DNA of 64,000 bases from Anoplopoma fimbria (lineage: Eukaryota > Chordata > Actinopteri > Perciformes > Anoplopomatidae): positions 3,923,688 to 3,987,687 of the forward strand of contig NC_072470.1 of assembly GCF_027596085.1 (NCBI RefSeq), written 5' to 3'. The position numbers were made by a program, and so were the translations under genes. Positions 22,690-34,209 of this stretch are shown piece after piece. How positions within the stretch are numbered: the stretch's first letter is position 1; each line of letters opens with the position of its first letter. The notes below the pieces were generated by a model. The model did no database searches and was not told the origin of the DNA. It saw only the letters and a program-made list of their open reading frames with translations.

Positions 22690-23600
22690 TCACCTCATCC
22701 TCTAATTCTATTCTTATTAACGTCTATTGAGTGAATACACCGAAGTGTCAGAGCAATAATGGGGAACACCTCTTCTGTTCGTTATGAGACGGAGAGCATG
22801 TGTAAGGTAGCGATGCGCTTCGTCGACACTGATAATCCCTCTGAGCGCCTCGGCGGCCTCTGCTCGCTCTCACTCGCCATCTCCCAACACGGCGGAGGAT
22901 CACAGCCTCTCCTCTGACACCTCCCTGTAGTTTTGATTTGAAGAGGGAACTTTCTCCTTTTTTCCCCTCCCCCCTTTGCCTTCACCCCTGCTTTGGAAGG
23001 AGAGCTCATCTCTGCGAAGGTACAGCTTGTTTTATTAACATCAAAAGCGCCCGTGGGAGACGGCAGTGATCAAATTCCCCTCTAATTAAAATGAACCTGG
23101 GTTGAGAGTGTTGCGCTGTTTAATATGTACAGAACGGTGCTGATCGCACAAAGCGGCTCCTCCTTTTGTTGGCGGGGATAAAGCGGGCCCTGCCGAGACG
23201 CCGACGTGGGCGGAATGAGCATACCTACATCCTCTGGATCCGGTGATGTCCTCATCGCCGTCTGATGAGAGGAGGATGTCGGATGCGGCCGGTGAAGCCT
23301 GAGCCTCACCTCGCCTTTAATTTGGAGGGTGATTGATGGACCTGGAGGCGATATAGCGGCGCGTTCAGCTCCTGTCGAGGTTGCCTCCGCCGCCGCTGTT
23401 TGGCAGCCGTTCCCTCGTCCTCGCCTCCCAGGACGCCTCCGAAACTTCCTCAGTTCAAGTTCACTTTGCTTCGTCCTCCTCGGCTTGTGATGCGAGCGTC
23501 TCCGTAACGCGTGATCTGGTGGTTGCAGAAGCTTTCCGTTCCTCGGGGTCAAAGACGGGGCATATCATTTGTAGCACGTTAATGTATGATATTTTCAAGG
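22690..23600. promoter_or_regulatory. Candidate regulatory island, G+C-rich
   Basis: Complex sequence with CAAATTCCCCTCTAATTAAA at about 23070-23090, CTGTTTAATATGTACAG, GGGGATAAAGCGGGCC and CpG-rich DNA to 23530. A 156-codon minus-strand frame (23082-23552) is overlapped by a plus-strand frame. Its product is arginine/proline-rich with no domain. I treat it as a chance frame in G+C-rich DNA. Confidence 0.4.
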
Positions 23601-23604
23601 AATA

Positions 23605-25075
23605 ACGAGAAGAATAACTTTGTTTTGTCAAAGCAAATGAACATAAATCAATAGATTTATTGATAGATATTGTTGGTCATCATCAACAACGGTACTATAA
23701 GAAAATAATTCCACTTGAAAGATGAACAACCTGTTCTCAAGCTGAAGATATTGAGTCCTTAATTCACGTTTTTTCTTTTAAAATATGTGTAAAAATGTCA
23801 GATATTCCACTTTATTCAGCACCATTCAACTTGTTTTTGGTGTCATTTCATTGATTCAGTGTTTGGATCTGACAAAATTTATAGAAAACTCATCAAGCTT
23901 TATTGGGTTACTTTGATCTTGAAGTCAGCTCTTGCTCATCAATAAAGGTCTATATAGATGATCTGTCACTCCGGGCCTGAGCCAGTCTGGGTCAGCATTA
24001 AGTGTCATTTATTGCACTTTGAAACAAACTTGTAGGACTTTTTTAAAGCAGAGTTTGAGCCTGTTTGTGTTGTGAAAACATCAAGGTTTCTCCACTAAGT
24101 TCTTACAGTTTAATCGCCACTTGTGACAAGAATCAAAATTTTGCAGACAAAACTTATTTTTCTTTCTGGACGTCTTGCTCGGGGGGCTTAAGATCCAGGT
24201 TTGGGCTCCGGTTATGACGCTGCAGGGTTTTGCAGAGAGGTGAGATGAGGGATACAAATTCAATTTAGGTGTTTCTGCCGATCAATGACGGCAATCCAAC
24301 CTTGATCTCAGGTTATGAATACCTGAGCAGGTGTTTCATGCAACGCATACAGATGACACGAGCACTACAACTCTACGGAGAGAAGTCCAGCTCTTGGGCG
24401 GCGAAGGATTCATGTCTTTGCATTTATGTAGATTCGTAGGTCTCGTTCTGTTTAGCAGAATCCAAACGCTGTAATGAGCCCTGAACTTTGTAGATAACTT
24501 CCAGACCGAGATATTTGACATCATTGCATCAAATACATCGTCGTCGGCACACATAATGAGATGAATTATGAGCTCATTAAAAAACACAAACTGTTTTTAA
24601 CTTTTTTTCTGGACGATTCGATAACGTAGAACTCTGCCAGCTCCACCGCTGACATGTGCAGCACATCTATCCTGCATGAATACCAAAACATAATGATTCT
24701 CAAGTTGATGTTTACTTCAGTTTTTCATGATTGATTCCATCGAAAGCCTTAAAGGCATCTTAGAAACACACTAACAACAACTGGTCAAGATTTCTTATAA
24801 AGCAAAGACAGACTTAACAGATTTTAAAGCCCAGATTTTCTGAGTATAAACTTTACTACTTTTATTTTGACCCGTTTTCATCTCTTTTTACCCAGAGACA
24901 CAGATTGGTTATTCTATATTTAGTTGGTAATGAATCCTCATTCTCAAGTCATGGTCTTACTCCAGAATGGACACCCAGAGTCGTTTTGGAACAGAACCCT
25001 TCATTTGTGTTTGTGAACATTTGTTAAATGTGCAGCACATAATCAGCACACGGCTCCACATTCAGTGTGAGTGGA
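23605..25075. other. A+T-rich unique DNA without a gene
   Basis: No frame, repeat array or exon-like segment stands out in this stretch. Confidence 0.5.
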
Positions 25076-25079
25076 TTCC

Positions 25080-25560
25080 TGCATGCTCCCAGCCCAGCTT
25101 TAGCTCTTTACAGCCGTCCCACCCGGCTGTCACACTGGAGCAGGTAGCTTGCACTCCATTAAACAAACACTGTGGCCCCTCACTTTTATTTGACATTTTA
25201 TTTGGCTGTGACAAACGAGCAGCAGTTGGATTATAACATAATTTGTCTCCTCTTTATTACCGGCACAAAGGACACCATTCATTAATTATTCTGCCGTTGC
25301 CGCTCAACACTAACTGGAAAGGTCCCTCTTTGGACAGATGGCGAGGACAATGTTATTTATATCAATCAGTCCAAAATGTTCAGCGAGGATTACTATTCCT
25401 TGGACCGCTTTGATTTATGTCTCTGCACCTCACCCCGTACCCAACCTCAGCGGCTCCTGCAGGGACGCTTTAATCGAATGGGAATTGAAAACAAACTGGC
25501 GTTGCAGGCAATGTGTTTCTCCATGTTTATTTATACATCTCACTTCTCTAAACTAAAGTT
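25080..25560. promoter_or_regulatory. Candidate conserved noncoding element
   Basis: It contains CACTCCATTAAACAAACACTG, GTTGGATTATAACATAATTTG, CACCATTCATTAATTATTC, GATGGCGAGGACAATGTTATT and CGCTTTAATCGAATGGG. The ACAATG (SOX-like) and TAAT cores are dense. No frame holds a known domain. Confidence 0.45.
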
Positions 25561-25789
25561 GTTTTTCTGTTGTTTCTTTTCTGTGAGGGGAGTTTAATTT
25601 GCAGACTTTGTCACAGGGGAGTTCATGCAACACAAGACTGAGATTCCATCCTTTAGTATTGATCGGTGTCTACCTGTGTGAGGGACAAACGGGGAGCTCC
25701 ACTTCTTCCTTAAGCATGATTTTAAAGCTGCCATGTGCAGCTTTACATATTCAAATGTCAGTCAAAAGACTGTTCTTCATTATTAAAGC

Positions 25790-25955
25790 ATCTGCCAGGG
25801 TTGGCCCCAGCCTTTTAGGGGCCCTAAGCAAAGTGTCCCCCATTCCCCCCATATTTTGATAAATGTGCACAGCATTTATCTGTTTTATAGTCAATCAAAT
25901 ATATATATTAACCTGATAAACGTTGAACAATTCCTGTTCCCTACAGGAACAACGT
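25790..25955. mobile_element. Candidate DNA-transposon end and hairpin
   Basis: The left part reads GGTTGGCCCCAGCC, TTTTAGGGGCCCTAAGC and then GTGTCCCCC. From memory, this GGTTGGCC...GGGGCCCTAAGC phrase is a recurrent end of small fish DNA transposons. About 60 bp further, 25921-25954 can fold into a hairpin with arms CGTTG/CAACG and TTCCTGT/ACAGGAA, a 5-base loop and a 5-base bulge. The family and the second end were not identified. Confidence 0.4.
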
Positions 25956-26269
25956 AAGATAAGTCTCCTTACACCATCAGTGCTATAACTGGCTGCAGTA
26001 CGTGACCATAAAAGCTGATAAGAATATTCAGTGCATGTATTCCTGTTGTTTTTTATAATACAGCCCCCATGTCAAACATTTCCTGCATGTGTGGATGTAA
26101 ATGCTTCTGCTTTACCTGCATTAGACTCCTGTGTGCTGCAGTTTGTAGCAGTTGGAATAATGAATCTTAAGCTGCATAATGTAGTGTTGGTTGAGTACAA
26201 ACGGAGACGGGCAGGTCGGCCCCTGACACCGCCTCTAACAACTCATCATTACCTTTCTCCTCTGCATGC

Positions 26270-26530
26270 TAACCGGTCCCACCGCAGCACTCGGTAGCTG
26301 GGCGCCGCCATTTACCCGTCTGTGTGGAAAGAGGAAAAAAATATATTTTGTAATGAATACCATTTACCATGTAATTAGTTTTATGCAAACTAGTGAAGAT
26401 GAAAGCAAAAATCTTTATAAATTATGAATCATGTTATAACTTATCAGGGGTGCTTATCATGGAGTTAACGCACCTCCCCGTTAATTAAAAATGTTCACAC
26501 AGAGTCAGAGGAGGGAGAGAGTTTGCCGGC
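26270..26530. promoter_or_regulatory. Candidate conserved noncoding element with POU-type site
   Basis: Sequence includes GGGCGCCGCCATTTACCCG, CCATGTAATTAGTTTTATGC (leading into ATGCAAA, a POU-type core, near 26383), CTTTATAAATTATGAATC, CTTATCATGGAGTTAACG and CCCCGTTAATTAAAAATG. It is complex and noncoding. Confidence 0.45.
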
Positions 26531-26734
26531 AGACTCATCAGGTAGCTCAGAAAAACATAAATCTGAAGGAAGCCTTTGTTCTGGATGCTCACTCTTCAAA
26601 CGTCAGATCTAGGTAAACAACACTAGGGATGCAGAGAGAGAGAGGGGGAGGGAATGACATACTGACAGGTGTAGGAACATCACTCACATGGTTTCTAGGT
26701 AAAACCCACTCTGGTCCCCCCTCTTATCCCTCCC

Positions 26735-27240
26735 TGAATCCACATTCTTCCAAACGTTTGCCCGTTGACTAGAACAATCTCCCCGGGCCCCTGATGGTCC
26801 CTGGCTCGGTGGCTCGGATGCCCGGGCGCTACAGCAACGCTCATAAAAACTCAATTCATCAAGACGAGCGTAATTTGCTCCGAAACGGAAAAGCGCCACA
26901 AAAGGGGGCGAGCTTGTCAGCGAGACAGGTGGCTGGAGATCTCGCTCTGATACTGAGCGATATGAATAATAGATTCTGCTAAATGTACGCCAGGACCCGG
27001 GCTGTAAACACAGCTGCCTCCTTTCGCTTCCAAAAGAACAGCTTGGCTGGATGAGAAGCCCGAGCGCTCTGCCTCCACCTGAGGACTGAGGGGGGGTTTG
27101 TAGGGAGGGGGGAAGAGAGGGGTGGGGGGCGATTAACTAATCAAATGCAAGGGCTAAATAGGAGGCGAGGAGACAGACAAAGGGAGGGGGGAGAGGTGGG
27201 AGTCACAAGGTTTTACCCTCGCTGGTTGTGCTGGAGCTCT
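26735..27240. promoter_or_regulatory. Candidate conserved noncoding element with G-rich right edge
   Basis: The left part has GTTGACTAGAACAATCTCC, GCTCATAAAAACTCAATTC and GCGATATGAATAATAGATTC. The right part (27085-27205) is G-rich on the plus strand, with many GGGG tracts suited to quadruplex formation, around GCGATTAACTAATCAAATGC. Coding potential is not evident. Confidence 0.42.
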
Positions 27241-27244
27241 GAGC

Positions 27245-28225
27245 GGCACAAAGGAGGAAGATTAACGGCAGACTGATGTCAGTCTAAACATTTAAAGAAC
27301 GAGCAGTGACACTATTGAGCCCTTTAACTTAAACAAACACTACACTTCTAATGTAAAGGGTAAGAGCATAGTTTTTGTAAAGAATTACAAAGCCTTTAAT
27401 GTTTTGATAAATGACGTAATGAAGTCAGTTTCATTATAGAGAGCCCACAATTTATCTGCCTATCCTAAAGAAATGACATAAGGAATAAAATACAGTAAAA
27501 ACTAAAACCTTTAAAAGAAAAAATGGAGAAACCCTAGAAAGAAACAGTTAGGTTACTAACATTAGTATAGTTACAACGTGGAAAAACACAGTTTTTAAAA
27601 CAACCTCTATCTTTACATTTTGATAAGAAAAATAAAACATTTATCGGAAAAAAACTGGGAGAAACCCAGGAAGGAAATGAGGATTATCTCTATTCACAGA
27701 CTAGATTAACAGTAGTAGAAATACAACATGCAAAAACACAAAGATGATAGTGAGTCAGTAAAGTACATTAATATTACACTAATATTACGTTTAGTAGGTT
27801 AAAGAGTAAAGCCAGACTCAGCACAGATGTGTGTGAGAAGTTCTGTAAGTTTTGCTCTGCAGAAACACACACAAAGACATATGAACATGTGCAAGATTGC
27901 TCTCCATATCCACGTTTTCTTTGGAGTATATTAATAAGTACTTGTGACTTAATTTATTTGCATCCTCCAATATCGAGCCAGTGTCCCTAAATCAACCTAA
28001 CCATCAAAAACAAGACGGCTGGCTGTACGAAAGTGTGTTCAAAGCCAAAGTTTGATGGTTAAAGATGGATGAGAAACATTAAAAGTGAGGGGTGGATATG
28101 TGAAGATGTTCACATGTTGGCTGAACTGACCCTTTAAAGTGTATTGAAGACGCTTTGTTCTCTAACTTGCAACATTTCTGTCTTCTAGTCTTTGTTTTTT
28201 CCGTGTTTCGAAGTCAAATGCTCTG
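27245..28225. other. A+T-rich DNA with a diverged local duplication
   Basis: TGGAGAAACCCTAGAAAG at about 27523-27540 and TGGGAGAAACCCAGGAAGG at about 27657-27675 look like diverged copies of the same segment about 130 bp apart. GGCTGAACTGACCCTTTAAA at about 28120-28139 resembles the right end of a MITE. No gene was found. Confidence 0.45.
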
Positions 28226-28229
28226 AATG

Positions 28230-28625
28230 ATGCAGATTCCATGAACGGCGTTTGCTTTGGCAGAGCCTTTGAGCTGCAGTTCTGCAGGATGAAGTCACAC
28301 ACAGAGAGTGACATCGTAGCGCTTTACTCACCGACGTGTTTTACTCATGAATTATCTCGTGCATCGCGCCCGTTGACTCACAGTGGACTACACTTCCTTG
28401 CTGATGTAATTTTCCTGCGCCGCCGCCGCCGCCACCACCCACACTCTGACACTTCATCGACGGCTGCTCCTCTGCACATTTGATGACTCCCTAGATGAAA
28501 TTTAGGAGGATTTTGCCCAGCCGAAGGTAATTAATTCTTCAATTAAAATGTTGTTAAACATTTTTAATGAGTAATTGGCACTGGGGAATCGGATACAAAA
28601 CTATGTTTAACCAGAGACAGACAGA
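28230..28625. promoter_or_regulatory. Candidate conserved noncoding element
   Basis: The right part is the densest: GAAGGTAATTAATTCTTC, CAATTAAAATGTTG and TTTTTAATGAGTAATTGGC within about 70 bp at 28523-28590. A CCG triplet patch lies near 28418-28433. No credible frame. Confidence 0.43.
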
Positions 28626-28964
28626 CAACATGAATGTTTCAAAGTTGGTTTCTGCAAATCTGTTCATTGACCCACTTTTTCTTTTTTCATCGCACGGCGC
28701 AGAAATATAAATAAAAAATCAAATGTGAGGCGTCTCCTGACACAGAGGATGTGTCCTTCATCTCAGGTGACTACTGCTTCATTTGGCTGCCACGCTCTCT
28801 AATTAGGGCACGAGACGACACACACAACAACCTGAGATACGACGTCACAGTGAAAGAACACCACACACTTAACCTGATTTCACTTCAGAGTGAACAAAGA
28901 CGAGGACGGAGAGCTGCAGCAGAGGATGTTTCATTCATCACCAGCTAAATGACACACAAATACA

Positions 28965-29775
28965 AACATGCTTTTATTTAAACACATCCTTCTCTACACA
29001 ATGTATGGAGGGAAGAAAGTTCCAACCTGTAAAACCCAAAAGTTTCAATGACAGAAACATTTTAAAACTCACTTAACTTGGACATTTCAGTGAAAATGTG
29101 TTAAAAATACAAACTCACTGGATGATAGGAAGTCTTCAAGTTTCCGTATCTCACATAAGTTGCATATTTGACCTTTGACTGGCTTCCAAACTACTGAATT
29201 GTAGCTATATCCCTCACAATTATTTCTGATTTCCTGATAACTTAGTAGTTTTGTTGCCTAAACCCAACTGAGTAGTTTCTTGTGAAGACGGAGGTTTATT
29301 TTGAAAAGCCTGTTTGCATTTTAGGAGTGGAAATTGACACGTGTTGCTCGACTTTTGTACGAAAAATTTGGAGTAACTTTCTTTAAGATATCATCAAACA
29401 ATCAACCGTTGTATGAGGATGCAAGACCCCCAATGGGCAACTTTTTATTTAAATCAATAGTTATATAAAGGACACAACTTTTAATCGATGAATAATACAC
29501 TGCGCTCACTGCTGCTGAGCAGAGGATGACATCCTGCATCATCTTTGTGATGGAAAACTTTTTTGTTCACATTAAATCACGCTGTTTTAGTTTTTTTTGT
29601 GACTGCGCACCTGCCTGCTGTCAGTCCATGAGAAGATTGCCCACCATCTGTAACACAGTTTATGAGCTGTCACTGAACAAAATGTCACAGAAGTGACTTC
29701 GAACCATAAAACATCAAATGAATGACTTCCCATATGAAAATACAGCTTCCTGTCACAATTAAACGAATATGTCAT
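28965..29775 (-). repeat. Inverted fragment of the repeat seen at 160-345, in A+T-rich DNA
   Basis: Read on the minus strand, 29245-29271 gives GTTTAGGCAACAAAACTAC followed by TAAGTTATCAGG, matching the head of the repeat at the left end of the window. The associated GACACGTGTTGCTCG sits at about 29336-29351. The recognisable part is about 29150-29400. The rest of the interval is A+T-rich and featureless. The family attribution is from memory. Confidence 0.4.
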
Positions 29776-29779
29776 TATT

Positions 29780-30560
29780 TGGCACATTCTGCCAAAGTGG
29801 ACTCAGATTGACGCGTCCTCGTTCAGCGACTTGTATAAATCAGTTTGACTCTTTGTCTCCGTGTTGTCTGCCTCACGCTTTCCTCTGTAAATCAGCTCAG
29901 ACGCTGGTGTGTCTGGCGGAGTCGGGAGGAGGAGTCGGGCGGAGGCGGCGGAGCATTTTGTTGCGTATCCACGAGCCGCAACGTTGGCTAATCATGAAGC
30001 TAGTTCAGGGAGCCTCAGTTCATTACAGCGCTGCACTCTGTAGGTTCCTGGCATTGTTCTCTCTCAATTAGAGACTTGTAAATGTGTTGCTTGCTTAATC
30101 ACCCAAAAAGTGGCCCCTAGGACTTCCCCTTAATGCAACCCCATTAAGAGGGCCCATCAAAACAAAAGATCTGCCTCTAATGGCAATAATCCCTCACTTC
30201 TGTCACGCCCAGGCCAAAACTTGTATCTTAAATGAGCGATGATGGATGAGAGCAGGCCTCCGTGTCAGAGAGCTTTATTACTGGTGATGGATGCGCCGGG
30301 AACGCCGCACACCAAACCTCGACCGGGGCCCCGTCGCCGTCGGAGCCGAGGCCCATCCTGAGCGTGTCACACTTAGATCCCGGGCATCTCTGGAAGTCAG
30401 ATGGCCGCTCGTGGCGTTGAGGGGAAACGGAGGGAGAAATAAGGGGCTTATCCAAACAAGCTCATTAGCACAATTAGCGCTCGTTTCCTGCCGACGGACC
30501 CCTGGAGCTCTGCTGAAGTTTGACTACACACTGCGGTGACTCGGAGTCCGAGGCTCATGG
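29780..30560. promoter_or_regulatory. Candidate conserved noncoding element
   Basis: The core from 30060 to 30480 has CTCTCAATTAGAGACTTG, GCTTGCTTAATCACCC, CCCCTTAATGCAACCCC, CCTCTAATGGCAATAATCCC and GCTCATTAGCACAATTAGCG. Many TAAT cores are set in G+C-rich DNA. Overlapping frames on both strands have no domain. Confidence 0.47.
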
Positions 30561-30564
30561 TCGG

Positions 30565-31080
30565 GGAGGGGAAACTGGAAGCTGCTTTTTACGAGCCAAA
30601 GACGGGGTTCTTAAAGCAGGTGGTGCATCATGAACCGTGTGCAGAACGTTTTATCCTGATAGCTGTTTGTTACAGTGAGCTTGTGTTTTTTTTAGGGGAT
30701 TGGTCTTAAATGTCTGTGTTTCCAGATGGACAGAAACAATCTGTTTCACTCAGCTGACTCAATATGTCCGAGTGTTAATGGAGATGTAGTTAGTTCTTTA
30801 AGCCTCAATGTGCATTTGTTGCTGCACAGTACTTTGTTTTTCTTGTATTTTTCTGTAAAATTCCCACTATTATTTCCTGCTTTTAAATCACAAAGTTTCA
30901 TTTTTTTCCTGCCTTATTTCAGCATTTTTATTTTTCCAGAAATTATACAAATTACTGTAAAAACCACAAAACACATCATATTTATATGATGTATTTATTC
31001 ATGAACTACACTTAACATTAGCCTCATGCTGATATTCTGTTATCAGCATGATATTCTGTTTTTCTTATCCCTCCCTGATA
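30565..31080. other. A+T-rich DNA with a perfect 10-bp stem hairpin
   Basis: CATGCTGATA at 31025-31034 and TATCAGCATG at 31041-31050 are perfect inverted repeats around a six-base loop TTCTGT. No gene is seen. The stem is too short for a typical microRNA precursor. Confidence 0.5.
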
Positions 31081-31084
31081 CCTC

Positions 31085-31640
31085 TCAACGTCCGTCATGA
31101 CCTTTGACCTTTTTATATGCTGTCCATATCGGAGCTGTAGATTCCTCTGAGGTTTCTCTCCATGTTCTTAGAAGTCTCTCTATAAGAGCGTCCTCTGAGG
31201 AAATACAATCTGCAATGTAAATGTTGAGCATTTCTAAATAAAGCCGCCGCTTTCCTCCCCGCACATCGCATGCTGCAGCCATTAAGGTGCAGCACAAAGA
31301 CACATAAAGCCTCTAACGTGGTATTCTTCTTAATTATATATATGGAAGCCATTATATTCCCCAGACAGCCCGGTGTATTTAAAGAAACCAGAGTCCTTCA
31401 AACACTTCTCCTCTCAGGGATCTCATACTTAACAGGAGATCTGCTCTTAAGGGAGCCTCCTTTGGGCACGCAGGCTGGAAAGAGCCAATCACAAGCGCCG
31501 TGCCGCTACGCTGTGCCAACGCCGCCCCGACACTCAGGCTCATTACGTATGTTTGAAGAACAACGCTCGGAGATGTACGTCTCAGCAGACAGAGAGGTTT
31601 CCATGTGTAACATCCAAGGCAGCAGAAGATAAATTAATAT
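31085..31640. promoter_or_regulatory. Weak candidate noncoding regulatory element
   Basis: Complex DNA with AAAGCCGCCGCTTTCC, TTATTGGTGC-free sequence and GGCTCATTACGTATG. Frames of 72-120 codons overlap on opposite strands without domains. The evidence is compositional only. Confidence 0.25.
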
Positions 31641-31779
31641 TTGAAGTGCAAACATCCTGAAAATATGATCAGTTTGAGGCGATTAGCTCCTTAAAGTTAT
31701 CACCTGTTTCTGTTTGGATAAAAAATGAATAATCATAGTTTAAAAAGCAGGTCATTTACACAGTTCAAAGCACAGAGAA

Positions 31780-32190
31780 GCTGTTCTCCCTTTTCCCCTT
31801 TGAAATCAGCAGAGAGTCCAATCAAACGCAAACGTTGCATGAGGATAGAAAGCGGAGGAAAGGTATGAAGAACCCTGAGCTTCCAGCAGGAAGTGGCTCC
31901 ACACCTCAGACGCTAATTAAAGGCGTTGCAGAGCAGCTTTCAGCCGCATTAGCGAGCGTTTCCAGTGACAGGTAATAAAGCACATCGCTTAATTGCAAAT
32001 GAATGCACACACCCCGGTTCCATTAGGCATAAATAATTTGGCCACTTGGGTATGTGCCTCCCAAATTACTTATTCTTTTTGTGTCTCAAATTACCTATTC
32101 TTTCTGATGTTGCCTGTAGTTGATTAGCGAGCCGTGCGTGACTAGCCATTGGCTTTTTGCAGGTTTTCAGCCTCTCTCTTATTTCTCATA
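31780..32190. promoter_or_regulatory. Candidate enhancer with internal 25-bp duplication
   Basis: It contains CAGACGCTAATTAAAGGCG, GCCGCATTAGCGAGCG, CGCTTAATTGCAAATGAATG and GGCATAAATAATTTGGCC. CCAAATTACTTATTCTTTTT (about 32061) is followed 25 bp later by TCAAATTACCTATTCTTTCT, an imperfect tandem copy. No coding frame. Motif density makes this one of the strongest regulatory candidates. Confidence 0.5.
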
Positions 32191-32194
32191 AGGT

Positions 32195-33635
32195 GAAGAA
32201 GTGTTCACAAACGGGCCGTAGATTTGTTGTTTTGCTTTTGTTTGTGCACATGAACAAGGGGCACGCCACTTCCTTTACATGCACGGGTCATAATTTATGC
32301 AGTTATAACTAACTTTAGCGTTTTTCGGTGTGAATCTGTTCGGGCTTTTCCTCCTCACACCTTGTGAAGCTTTAGCTCGGGGATGTAGGATGAATATTAA
32401 ATAACGTCGCAGAGCTTTGTTTTCATCTGGAACACACTTATAGCCAGAACATATAAAGCACAATTCCTCACATTCATGAAAGATTTATCTTCCTAATATA
32501 CATAAACATTTCTAAGACAAAGGGATACTTGTTTCTGTTGGTTCCTGCTGATATCAAAGTTCAGGTTTATTCTTCTCTTGAGCTCATTAGAACTTGTTTT
32601 CTGTGTGTGAACTTAAAGACCTGTAAATGTAGAGCAGGATGGGTTTCCTCATACATGCATATCATCATGTAAATCCCCTATGACATAATCAATTTTTAAT
32701 TTCAAACAGCCCTATTTCTGAAATTCATAGGAATTTTCTTTTCTTACACGCACATAAATGACTTGATGTTTAATGAGTTTCATTTTCAAAACTCTGTCCT
32801 TTTCTGCAGGCTCTTTTTCTGCAGATTTCATGTTGCGTTAGAGCAATAGAAGATATGAGTTTTGTCCTTTTTGATTTTTTTTATCACTTGATTTCACAAT
32901 GTGCAAATAGCTTAGAGTGACCTGCAGGCATGGCAGGGAATAGTGAAGGCTGGAAGATGCTTGTCCAGGCTGCACGTCAGCAGTGTGCATGGTTGTTATT
33001 CAGACATGTTAGCATTACATGTCTCCTCTTTACTTTATGGAATGTGGACAAATTCTTTCTTTGATGAAAATGGAAAAGAAAACAACTTAAAGTGACCCTA
33101 ACACGATTTAGAAAGATGCAAAGAAGTATCTTTTATACAAAAAAATAATCTTCATGCAGCATACCGTCTCACAAAATGATTTTTGTTAATCAGATCAAAC
33201 AGACTTTCTTATTAGCAAGAAGATATCACATGAAACGTTCACGATGTTAAGTGGAAAAAAGAGCTTCATTTTGTTTTGGTTTGTTTGTCAAGTTCAAGTT
33301 GTTTGAAGAGTATTTTCCAGCATCAGTTTAGTGTCATATGGGATGGACATTAAAAGTATTCATATCAGTTGTAAGATGATAACAGAGTTGCTCCTATGAG
33401 GGTTAAAAATACTGACATGTAGGTCTGGTTTGTCTTTGGGTGACTTGAAACATCCATATTTGCTTCCATTTTCATTCATTAAATTGCACTTTTATTACAA
33501 TAACTCTCTCTCTCTTAGTTTGTCTCCACACCAGTCGGAGCAGGTGTCCACCATGGTGACAACTTTGGATTCTAACTTGTATAATTTGAACTTGAGTAGA
33601 TTTCAGAGTCGATTTCCGATCAGACATACAGTGAA
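32195..33635. other. A+T-rich unique DNA without a gene
   Basis: There are no exon-like blocks or repeat arrays in this stretch. A short CT run (CTCTCTCTCTCTTAG) at 33505-33519 precedes TTTGTCTCC and could mimic a splice acceptor, but the following frame stops quickly. Confidence 0.5.
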
Positions 33636-33639
33636 AGCC

Positions 33640-34000
33640 TTCTATGCAGATTAAATTAATTCCCCCCTAAAAATGCGGCGAGACTTTCACCAGTCGAACT
33701 CCCAGAAGGAGGTGTGATGGTGACCAGACCCCCCCCCCCCGTCCTCCTCCTCGCCCCCGCTGAGCGAGCCCGCATGTCGTCCCCAGGTTGCGACAGCCCT
33801 AATTAAAATGTCCTTCCTCATTATCATCGATTGCCCCGCGCATTTTGGAAAACAACTGCAGTGCTGAGCTCTGGCAGAGGCGGCGACGGCGGCCAAATAT
33901 AGACATGTGACACTGGTCTTTAGCCCCGTCAGATGGTCCCGGTCCGACATGAGAGCGAGAAAAGTGGGGCAGCAGCCGAGTCTCCCCAGTGGACGCTGGG
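33640..34000. promoter_or_regulatory. Candidate conserved noncoding element next to a CA array
   Basis: A poly-C run at 33729-33740 is followed by complex DNA with CAGCCCTAATTAAAATGTCC, CCTCATTATCATCGATTGC and GGCGGCCAAATATAGAC. The CA array starts just beyond. No coding signal. Confidence 0.42.
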
Positions 34001-34008
34001 CCACAGCT

Positions 34009-34050
34009 CACACACACACAGACACACACACACACACACACAGACACACA

Positions 34051-34131
<81 letters not shown>

Positions 34132-34208
34132 CGCAGATGGCCGGTGCCCCATTCCAGGGTTCATCAGCCACGAGAGGGAAAAAACAACAACACACACACA
34201 CACACACA
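34009..34208. repeat. (CA)n microsatellite with CAGA variants and satellite run
   Basis: About 60 CA units run from 34009 to 34130, with GACA interruptions in the first third and an uninterrupted right part. A second short CA run lies at 34191-34208 after 60 bp of unique DNA. Confidence 0.95.
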
Positions 34209-34209
34209 G

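Noticed and set aside
23082..23552. 156-codon minus-strand frame
   Set aside because: Arginine/proline/serine-rich, overlapped by an opposite-strand frame, with no domain. It lies in G+C-rich DNA.
31025..31050. Hairpin as a microRNA precursor
   Set aside because: The stem is only 10 bp and no known mature sequence is present.
33505..33660. Pyrimidine run plus TTAG as a splice acceptor for a plus-strand exon
   Set aside because: The following sequence has no long frame, recognisable domain or donor.
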